This document shows, one piece after another, positions 1 through 5,319 of a stretch of 36,220 nucleotides of DNA. Source of the DNA: Alphaproteobacteria bacterium (GTDB taxonomy: Bacteria; Pseudomonadota; Alphaproteobacteria; Sphingomonadales; Sphingomonadaceae); contig VBAE01000111.1 in assembly GCA_005882415.1 (NCBI GenBank), forward strand, positions 1 to 36,220, written 5' to 3'. The notes under the pieces are model-generated. The model was not told the origin of the DNA. It did not search any database and saw nothing but the letters and a program-made list of their open reading frames with translations. Numbering within the stretch: position 1 is the stretch's first letter; every line of letters begins with the position of its first letter. The position numbers and the translations under genes are program-made.

Positions 1-2
1 TC

Positions 3-326
3 AGCGGCCTGTTCTACATCGATGCCCGCACCACCGGCGGCTACAATACCGGCTCCGACCTGTTCCCGCAGAAGGAGCAGGAGAGCTACACGCTGGTCAA
101 CGCCCGGGTCGGTGTCCGCGGCGCAAACGAGCGCTGGGCGCTGGAGCTGTGGGCGCAGAATTTGTTCAACGTCAATTACGCCCAGGTCGCGTTCAACTCG
201 CCCTTCCAGGCGGGCGCGACCTCGGCCCCGTTCGTCGACCCGCAATTCCCGGGCGGCCGTCAGATCTTCTCCGCCTATCTCGCCGAGCCGCGCACCTACG
301 GAGTCACCGCCCGCTTCAAATTCTGA
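3..326 (+). CDS. TonB-dependent receptor, C-terminal end (partial)
   Basis: The open frame enters from the left edge and ends at TGA, giving the last 107 residues of a protein. The sequence shows alternating beta-strand patterns, including ARVGVRG, the plug/barrel signature WAQNLFNVNY, and a C-terminus ending in RFKF with the terminal aromatic typical of outer membrane beta-barrels. This matches the last strands of a TonB-dependent receptor, which takes up siderophores, vitamins or oligosaccharides using energy delivered by TonB; a tonB gene lies at 28.9 kb. The start and the plug domain are outside the window, so the substrate cannot be stated. A rho-independent terminator follows 24 bases after the stop. 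Confidence 0.85.
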   Translation, partial: SGLFYIDARTTGGYNTGSDLFPQKEQESYTLVNARVGVRGANERWALELWAQNLFNVNYAQVAFNSPFQAGATSAPFVDPQFPGGRQIFSAYLAEPRTYGVTARFKF

Positions 327-349
327 TCGAAGCGAAAGGAAAAGGATTG

Positions 350-380
350 GGGCCTCGCCGGGAGCGGCGGGGCCCTTTTT
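350..380 (+). terminator. Rho-independent terminator after the TonB-dependent receptor
   Basis: An 11-bp stem (GGGCCTCGCCG / CGGCGGGGCCC, one T-G wobble) with a four-base loop is followed by five T residues. It sits 24 bases downstream of the receptor stop on the same strand. Confidence 0.85.
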
Positions 381-442
381 CTATGGGACACCGACAGCAG
401 GGACGACCTCTCCGGTGAAAGCGCCACACGTCCCCGCGGCCG

Positions 443-474
443 GGATGTCCGCTTTCCACCCATTGCAGACATCC
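443..474 (+). repeat. Hairpin repeat A, copy 1
   Basis: Core CTTTCCACCCATTGC flanked by the inverted arms GGATGTCCGC and GCAGACATCC (one mismatch), giving a 10-bp stem and a 12-base loop. It lies in the gap between the receptor terminator and the next ORF. Confidence 0.85.
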
Positions 475-498
475 GATGTGAGTGGCAGCGTGTGAGGA

Positions 499-879
499 AT
501 GATATCCAAGCGTAACTTCAACGGCATCGCTCACGACATTGCCCATCACGCCCAGAGCGGACTTAGCTACCTGCATCCTCATGTGGTTGAGGCGATACGG
601 CGCAACGGCGCTGCCGCTGCGAAGCTAGACCTTATTGCTGAACAGCCTTGGCCCCCGAACTTCATCGTGGAGGTGCCTCTGCAACTCGCCACCGCTGCGC
701 TTCAAAGGAGGTTTCGGGATATGGTGTCGGGAGTGTCTCTCGACGTGGACGACCTCGCCGCCGCTTCGCTGTTGTTTCTCCACCCGGCAGGGAAGGACGA
801 TTACACCGCAGAGGTGCGGTCCGTACTGATCACGAAAGAGGGCAAGCGCTTTGAGCATACCCTCACCGTGGATTGGTGA
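499..879 (+). CDS. Hypothetical protein, 126 aa
   Basis: A complete ORF without a recognised family. The predicted soluble protein begins MISKRNFNGIAHDIAHHAQS and contains a hydrophobic stretch around residues 90-97 (AAASLLFLH) that is too short for a membrane segment. There is no signal peptide. Codon use is GC-rich at third positions like the neighbouring genes, which supports a real gene rather than a shadow. It lies between hairpin repeat copies 1 and 2 and is in tandem with the next small ORF. No function can be assigned; homologues in other sphingomonads would be expected to be annotated as hypothetical. Confidence 0.6.
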   Translation: MISKRNFNGIAHDIAHHAQSGLSYLHPHVVEAIRRNGAAAAKLDLIAEQPWPPNFIVEVPLQLATAALQRRFRDMVSGVSLDVDDLAAASLLFLHPAGKDDYTAEVRSVLITKEGKRFEHTLTVDW

Positions 880-888
880 GGCAGGTAA

Positions 889-916
889 CGTCCCCTTTCC
901 ACCCATTGCGGACATT
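889..916 (+). repeat. Hairpin repeat A, copy 2
   Basis: Core CTTTCCACCCATTGC with arms GTCCCC and GCGGAC (one mismatch in the stem). It sits immediately upstream of the start chosen for the next ORF and would be translated as part of it if the longer frame from 851 were used. Confidence 0.8.
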
Positions 917-943
917 CTGGGCCCGGCACATTATGTCGCTACG

Positions 944-1213
944 ATGACGAGCAGGGGCTCACTTCATGAACAGGTCGCGGCCAATCTGCTGAAGATGCAG
1001 TCGATGGCGCACTTCGCCTCCGACGAGTTGTGGATGACATTCTATCTCTCCGGCCCACCCGATCGCCTGAGGACGGTGGCCGAAGAGCTCGCAGGGGAAG
1101 GCTGGCAGAATACCGACGGTTGGGAAGGCGCCTTCCTCTACCCGAAGGCACGGGTGGCGCGGAATCTTTCGGCCATCGTCGATGTTGCGCGGTCGGTGCA
1201 AGCGCTCTGCTAA
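944..1213 (+). CDS. Small RraB-like protein, apparently shortened by an in-frame stop
   Basis: The start is placed at ATG 944 because the longer ORF from 851 would translate hairpin repeat copy 2. The 89-residue product (MTSRGSLHEQV...) has the alternation ELWMTFYLSGP, RLRTVAEELAGEGW, GAFLYPKA that resembles the ribonuclease E inhibitor RraB / ferredoxin-like fold; this assignment is tentative. After the TAA at 1211 the same frame continues in protein-like sequence (GVVLIDADTSPDVTRSQF) to a TGA at 1304-1306, just before repeat copy 3. The ancestral protein was therefore probably about 120 residues, and the present gene is either a nonsense mutant or a sequencing error. Confidence 0.5.
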   Translation: MTSRGSLHEQVAANLLKMQSMAHFASDELWMTFYLSGPPDRLRTVAEELAGEGWQNTDGWEGAFLYPKARVARNLSAIVDVARSVQALC

Positions 1214-1307
1214 ACGCACGCCGTGGGCGTGGTCCTCATCGACGCAGACACTTCGCCAGATGTGACGCGCTCGCAGTTTGTGACTCTCTACGTGTCGCCT
1301 AGCTGAC

Positions 1308-1333
1308 GTCTGCTTTCGACCCATTGCGGACAC
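1308..1333 (+). repeat. Hairpin repeat A, copy 3
   Basis: Variant core CTTTCGACCCATTGC with arms GTCTGC and GCGGAC. It touches the stop codon of the minus-strand membrane protein that follows. Confidence 0.8.
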
Positions 1334-1651
1334 TCAGTCGGGGTCCAAAGCATAGCTCTGATGGGCGCAGTCCGTCGCGGTCCACGCCGCTGCAGGAACG
1401 CCGATGAGCAGTGAAAGCGATGACAGCGCCGCCCCAATCAGGGCGTAGAAGGGACCGTACGGTTGCTGCGATTCGAGGTAAAATGATCCGGCAAGGATCA
1501 CGAATGGCAATATCGCTGCTCCGCAGGCTGCCGCCCAAAATGTGCTGCGCAACAATCGATGGCACAGCCTCGTGAGCAAGGCGGCCCCGAGCGCCGAAAC
1601 GCAGATTACCATTACTATCCAAAGCATCATCGATCGACCCATGGCAGCCAC
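1334..1651 (-). CDS. Small hypothetical inner-membrane protein, 105 aa
   Basis: About three hydrophobic helices are visible: LWIVMVICVSALGAALL near residues 10-28, FWAAACGAAILPFVILAGSF near 38-57, and YALIGAALSSLSLLIGV near 69-85, followed by a short polar tail. The overlapping 128-aa minus frame (1299-1685) lacks this pattern and was treated as a shadow. The start could be the first ATG (1651) or one of three further Met codons within the first nine residues; a GAGAG stretch upstream fits the first. No family recognised. It is flanked on both sides by copies of hairpin repeat A and has no partner in an operon apart from the OmpA-domain gene upstream on the same strand. Confidence 0.5.
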   Translation of the reverse strand: MAAMGRSMMLWIVMVICVSALGAALLTRLCHRLLRSTFWAAACGAAILPFVILAGSFYLESQQPYGPFYALIGAALSSLSLLIGVPAAAWTATDCAHQSYALDPD

Positions 1652-1671
1652 TCGCCACTCTCTCGGCTGAA

Positions 1672-1698
1672 TATCCGCTTTCCACCCATCTCGGACCT
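1672..1698 (+). repeat. Hairpin repeat A, copy 4 (degenerate)
   Basis: CGCTTTCCACCCATCTCGGAC: the loop is conserved but the 3' arm reads CTCGGAC instead of TGCGGAC. It is located about 20 bases upstream of the membrane protein start on the other strand. Confidence 0.7.
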
Positions 1699-1734
1699 CA
1701 ACGGCGTCACGGCGTCAGCCTCTGCGTTGCAATG

Positions 1735-2235
1735 TCACCATCCTGCCTCTGGAAGAAACGTGATAATGACATAGCGGTTTTGAGCGTCGGGCGCGCCTCT
1801 TGGCGCGTTCACCAAGGGCTCGGAAATCCCAAGCCCCTTGGTCGTGATCTTTGCCCCGGGCACGTTTCGTCCAAGTAGGTACCGCCTCACTCTCTCTGCC
1901 CGACGATAAGAAAGGAGCGGGTCCCGCTCCTCCGCCGCCGAGTTGTCCGTGTGACCCGATATGTCCGCCGTCGCGCCATCGACGCACCCGGACTCCCAAA
2001 GTGCTGCAACGGTATCAAGAATTGCTGTCGCCCGGTCGGTGATTTCGTCGCTTCCAGGATCGAAAAACACGATGAAGGGCCCGGCAAAGCAATCAACAAT
2101 AACAGGAGCGGGCGGCGGCGGCGAGGTCAACGAAGCAGGAGTGATGTAAGCGGATCCCCAGATAACTGGCGCCAGGAGCACTGAGAACGCGTTTAACGCC
2201 ATCAACCCGAGCCTTCCACGACGACAGCCGATCAT
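1735..2235 (-). CDS. OmpA-family (OmpA C-terminal-like domain) exported protein
   Basis: The 166-residue protein has an Arg-rich N-terminus and a hydrophobic stretch (LNAFSVLLAPVIWGSA) that reads as a signal peptide, then a short proline-rich linker (SPPPPAP). The rest is a peptidoglycan-binding OmpA-like domain: FIVFFDPGSDEIT, the signature GHTDNS around residue 94, YRRAERVRRYL, and NRYVIITF at the end. Proteins of this type attach non-covalently to peptidoglycan from the periplasm. It has no beta-barrel, so it is a minimal form. An alternative start at 2202 has a better-spaced GGAAGG, but the longer form keeps the positive charges expected of a signal peptide. Confidence 0.8.
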   Translation of the reverse strand: MIGCRRGRLGLMALNAFSVLLAPVIWGSAYITPASLTSPPPPAPVIVDCFAGPFIVFFDPGSDEITDRATAILDTVAALWESGCVDGATADISGHTDNSAAEERDPLLSYRRAERVRRYLLGRNVPGAKITTKGLGISEPLVNAPRGAPDAQNRYVIITFLPEAGW

Positions 2236-2332
2236 GCACCGCCGGGCCCTCGAGGAGCAAGCGCATCCTTCAGGATAGCGACCAGCTGGCCCCTAATCCG
2301 GTGTCGGGCGACGATTCGGAGGCATAGGGAAG

Positions 2333-2358
2333 GTCCGCTTTCCACCCATTGCAGACAT
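2333..2358 (+). repeat. Hairpin repeat A, copy 5
   Basis: GTCCGC arm, core CTTTCCACCCATTGC, arm GCAGAC. It is in the 262-base gap between the OmpA-domain gene and the next ORF; the gap holds copies 5 and 6 and no other recognisable feature. Confidence 0.85.
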
Positions 2359-2447
2359 TCGTGTCCCCTTGAACGCTGGCGTGTTCAGTGAGCGAAACAA
2401 CTGACATTGCGACCCATGGCAACCGCTTGATCCATTTTAGCGCTAAT

Positions 2448-2474
2448 GCTCGCTTTCGACCCATTGCGGACATT
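2448..2474 (+). repeat. Hairpin repeat A, copy 6
   Basis: Variant core CTTTCGACCCATTGC as in copy 3, with 3' arm GCGGACATT; the 5' arm (GCTCGC) no longer pairs well. Confidence 0.75.
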
Positions 2475-2497
2475 GGCGGGATAGCTAGGTTCCAGCG

Positions 2498-3601
2498 ATG
2501 CCTCCCATTCTGACCATCGATGATGTGTTCGACATAGAAGCGTGGGGAGGGCTTATAGTCGTTCCCGGCCCGCTGATTGCTGACGGCCCTGCAAGAGCGG
2601 AGGGGCCGGTTCTCCTGAAACGTCCTGATGGTTCGACGGTCACAGCGGTGCTGCGGATGGGCGAGATTTTTCAAACCCCTCCCCCTAAGGAGCGGCGATG
2701 GGGGTGCCTCCTCAAGGGGGTCGAAAAGGCAGAGGTCCCTATCGGGACGGAGGTTTGGCTAACTGACGAAGGTCCGCTTTCCACCCATTGCGGACATTGG
2801 CGTGTGCGTGCATCCTCGCGGCACAAGAGCAGCGGGGGTTCTGTGTTTCGAGCGATGAAGCTGCGGCCACCGCACGGATGGCCGGCGGTTTGGTGGGAAC
2901 TCGCAATTGTGACCATCGGCGTGCTGATCGCGCTCGGGCTGGGCGAGGTTGCCACCGCCATTCGCTGGCGCTTCGACGCCGCGGAGGCGCGATCGGCAAT
3001 GATGACCGATTTGGAGCGGGACGCCGGCGTCATGCACGAACGGCAACTCGCAAGACGCTGCATCGAGCGGCGGCTCGGCGATGTCGATGCGCTGCTTCAG
3101 CAGGCGAGACGTAGCGGGACTTTGCCGCTGGTGAGCCGCATCGGGCGGCCCCCGACGAGACCATTGGTCACGGCCGCCTGGGACATGAGCGTATCTTCCG
3201 GAGTGCTTCCCCATCTCTCGCGGGACGAAGCAGGCGGCTACTCCGCGAATTTCGACATGATCAATGAAATGGCGGGCGACTTCAAAGCGCAGAGCGCCCT
3301 TTGGGCTAGATTGGCCGCGCTGGAGAATGCCCCCGGCCCGGTCTCACAGGACTTCCTGACCGAATTGATGTTCGTCAGCGCGGAGCTGCGCCTGGGAAGC
3401 CGCTATGTCGATACGGTCGCGGGACAGATCGTCCAAATCGGGCAAGCCAACGGCAGACTCGATTATTGGCTTATCCTCGATCGGGAGAACGGAAGCGCGG
3501 CCGACATAATCGCCGGTCTGCGTTCGATGCCGATATGTCAGCCGTTGGTGGTGGATGGTCGCCCCTATTCGCGGCGAGGGGGAGAAGCGCATGCGCTTTA
3601 G
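2498..3601 (+). CDS. Fused ORF: small beta-barrel-like domain plus DUF6090-like membrane protein
   Basis: One uninterrupted 367-codon frame appears to contain two genes. Residues 1-91 (MPPILTIDDVFDIEAWGG..., ending VPIGTEVWLTDE) resemble a small stand-alone domain reminiscent of EF-Tu domain 2 (tentative). Residues 92-101 (GPLSTHCGHW) are encoded by hairpin repeat copy 7. From Met120 (ATG at 2855) begins a typical member of the triplet that follows: MKLRPPHGW, a single membrane helix WELAIVTIGVLIALGLGE, then a helical region with CIERRLGDVDALL and IGRPPTRPL. The likely native start of the membrane protein is 2855 (248 aa), but no stop separates the two parts and the Shine-Dalgarno sequence there is weak, so a fusion product is possible. 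It overlaps the next gene by 11 bases. The membrane part is probably inner membrane with a periplasmic domain. Confidence 0.6.
   Translation: MPPILTIDDVFDIEAWGGLIVVPGPLIADGPARAEGPVLLKRPDGSTVTAVLRMGEIFQTPPPKERRWGCLLKGVEKAEVPIGTEVWLTDEGPLSTHCGHWRVRASSRHKSSGGSVFRAMKLRPPHGWPAVWWELAIVTIGVLIALGLGEVATAIRWRFDAAEARSAMMTDLERDAGVMHERQLARRCIERRLGDVDALLQQARRSGTLPLVSRIGRPPTRPLVTAAWDMSVSSGVLPHLSRDEAGGYSANFDMINEMAGDFKAQSALWARLAALENAPGPVSQDFLTELMFVSAELRLGSRYVDTVAGQIVQIGQANGRLDYWLILDRENGSAADIIAGLRSMPICQPLVVDGRPYSRRGGEAHAL
2772..2797 (+). repeat. Hairpin repeat A, copy 7 (inside an ORF)
   Basis: GTCCGC / GCGGAC arms perfectly paired around the 12-base loop TTTCCACCCATT. It is the only copy of the seven located wholly inside an open frame, where it is translated as about ten residues linking two domains. 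Confidence 0.9.
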
Positions 3602-4280
3602 TCTGCCGAGGCCGCTTCATGGCTGGCGACGGTTTCTCGGCGAGGTTGGCGTGATCGTGATCGGCGTGCTGATCGCGTTGGGGGCTCAGCAGGCAGCCGA
3701 GAGCTGGAATCAGCACAATGACGTGGCTGAAGCGCGTAAAGCGTTGCGCGCCGAGATCGCTATCGCCGCGGCCGACGTCCGTGCGCGCATTGCGCTCAGT
3801 CCCTGCGTGAACCGGCGTGCTGCCGACCTCGAACAATGGCTCGAAGGCTATCGCAAGCACGACGCCCGGTCGCCCATCGGAGCCATCGGCCGCCCACCTT
3901 CGAATCCGCCGATCAGCGAAGCATGGGAAACGCTGAAGGCGAGCCCCGCCGCGATGCATATCCCAACGCAAGAGCGGCTCGCCTACGCGACGCTCTATGC
4001 GCGATTGCAGACGATCCGGGAAATCGAGAAGGCCGAGCGCGAGGCCTGGCTCGAGCTTCAAGACTTTCAAGACGCCCCCGATCTCGACCCGGCTTCCGCG
4101 ATGAAGCTGCGCGGATTGATTTATAGGGTCCTTCAGGCAGACGATGCCTTGCAGCGCTACGGCCGCGGGGCTCTCGATGCCGCTGCGCAGATGCAGGTGC
4201 GTCCAGTCGCGCGCCCGCCCGCCAAAGCCTCGGACCTTTGCAGGCCGCTTAAACTGGCTGTGACGAAGGGGGCAGCATGA
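3591..4280 (+). CDS. DUF6090-like single-pass membrane protein, 229 aa
   Basis: The start is ATG 3591, preceded by AGGGGGAG; the ORF-track start at 3555 would lack this site. After MRFSLPRPLHGW comes a single membrane helix, FLGEVGVIVIGVLIALGAQQ, then ESWNQHNDVAEARKALRAEI and a long helical, probably periplasmic, region. The helix motif (GE-x-x-V-x-V-I-G-V-L-I-A-L followed by W-N) is like that of DUF6090 proteins, known mainly from Bacteroidetes and without a known function. It is a clear paralogue of the preceding membrane protein: CVNRRAADLEQWLEGYRK and IGRPPSNPP align with CIERRLGDVDALLQQARR and IGRPPTRPL. Both also keep a cysteine near the C-terminus (LCRPL versus ICQPL), so an intramolecular disulfide is conceivable. 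Its ATGA overlap with the next gene implies translational coupling. Confidence 0.7.
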   Translation: MRFSLPRPLHGWRRFLGEVGVIVIGVLIALGAQQAAESWNQHNDVAEARKALRAEIAIAAADVRARIALSPCVNRRAADLEQWLEGYRKHDARSPIGAIGRPPSNPPISEAWETLKASPAAMHIPTQERLAYATLYARLQTIREIEKAEREAWLELQDFQDAPDLDPASAMKLRGLIYRVLQADDALQRYGRGALDAAAQMQVRPVARPPAKASDLCRPLKLAVTKGAA

Positions 4281-5032
4281 TCTTCAAGCGGGCAGTGGCC
4301 AGGCTGAGGGCGCAGGACTGGATGGCGATCGGCATCGAAATCGGGATCGTCATCATCGGCGTATTTATCGGCACCCAGGTGTCGAATCTGAACAACGCGC
4401 GGATCGAGCAGGCGAAGACCCAGCAAATGGCGCGCGACCTCCAGCCTGAGCTGCGCAACCTCGCGAGGGATTTGCGGATTATGATTGCGTATTACGCCAC
4501 AGCCCGTCGCTATGGCGATACCGCCTTTGCAGGTTGGCGGGACGACCCACGAGTCAGCGATCGCGATTTCGTCATCGCTGCTTACCAGTCCAGCCAGAAC
4601 GTGCTCACCGGGGTCAACAACGCCAGCTGGTCGCAGATTTTCGGCAGCGACCGGCTCCGGGATCTCCAGAATCAGCGTCTGCGCGAGTCCTTGTCGGCAC
4701 TGATGACGACCGACCTTGCCGGTTTCGAGAGAGACCTGTCGACCGAGTATCGCCGCGACGTACGCATGGCGATCCCCGAAGATATCCAGGATGCGATCCG
4801 CGCGCATTGCGGAGACCGGCGCACCGGCCTCGCTACGATCGCCCTGCCGCCGACCTGCACGCTCGATCTCCCCGAGGCGCGCTTCACGGCGGCGGCACAG
4901 GCGCTTCGCGCGAACCCGAAGTTGGTCGGCGAACTGCGCTATCACTTCGCAGTCGTGGCAAGCTATGTTGAGACCATTCGATTCCTCCACGATCTGACGC
5001 ACTCGGCGCTTCAGCAAATCACCCGCGCATGA
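4277..5032 (+). CDS. DUF6090-like single-pass membrane protein, 251 aa
   Basis: Third member of the run. ATG overlaps the preceding TGA by four bases. The N-terminus MIFKRAVARLRAQDW leads into the membrane helix IGIEIGIVIIGVFIGTQVSN and the polar segment NARIEQAKTQQMARDLQPEL, the same architecture as the two genes before it. The C-terminal region is more diverged: it contains WSQIFGSDRLRDLQNQRLRE and a cysteine pair (HCGDRR and TCTLDLP) rather than the IGRPP block. Most of the protein is predicted helical and periplasmic. No catalytic motif is evident. No terminator is seen downstream; a degraded remnant and the glnD tail follow on the opposite strand. Confidence 0.7.
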   Translation: MIFKRAVARLRAQDWMAIGIEIGIVIIGVFIGTQVSNLNNARIEQAKTQQMARDLQPELRNLARDLRIMIAYYATARRYGDTAFAGWRDDPRVSDRDFVIAAYQSSQNVLTGVNNASWSQIFGSDRLRDLQNQRLRESLSALMTTDLAGFERDLSTEYRRDVRMAIPEDIQDAIRAHCGDRRTGLATIALPPTCTLDLPEARFTAAAQALRANPKLVGELRYHFAVVASYVETIRFLHDLTHSALQQITRA

Positions 5033-5042
5033 ACCCGGACGA

Positions 5043-5296
5043 TCAGCCCCCGCCGAGGCCGTCGTAAAAGATGAATACGAGGTCCTCCGTGCGTCCGGTT
5101 GAGAACGCTCGCCCCCGGCGTCAACGCCCGGGCGTCCCCACCGGTTGGAGAATGCCGCCGACCATCCTGCCGTCGGCAACCTCGACAGTGAATTGCGGTC
5201 GTCTATGAGGAATGGATAAAGGCTGTCGCCGCTCGTCGATAGTACGGCCCGCTGGTAAAAGCGGCACAATGGCGGTCGATGCGTGGCCGCTTTCAC
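5043..5296 (-). pseudogene. Degraded C-terminal remnant of an unidentified protein
   Basis: On the minus strand three protein-like blocks follow each other in different frames: YQRAVLSTSGDSLYPFLIDD, then FTVEVADGRMVGGIL ending at a TGA, then RTEDLVFIFYDGLGGG ending at another TGA near 5043. Read together they look like the tail of one protein broken by at least two frameshifts. No start or family could be identified. The long 379-aa minus ORF covering this stretch is otherwise the antisense shadow of the membrane protein gene. Confidence 0.35.
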
Positions 5297-5319
5297 CGAT
5301 CGGTGTCTGGTTGTGACCC

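Noticed and set aside
1299-1685. 128-aa minus ORF overlapping the small membrane protein
   Set aside because: Its frame covers repeat copies and has no hydrophobic pattern, whereas the 105-aa frame has three membrane helices.
443-2797. Hairpin repeat A as a CRISPR array
   Set aside because: Spacing is irregular (115-660 bases), genes lie between copies, and no cas gene is present.
4157-5296. 379-aa minus-strand ORF opposite the third membrane protein
   Set aside because: The plus-strand gene has a coupled start and a clear membrane helix; only the first part of this ORF (5043-5296) has protein-like blocks and is listed as a remnant.
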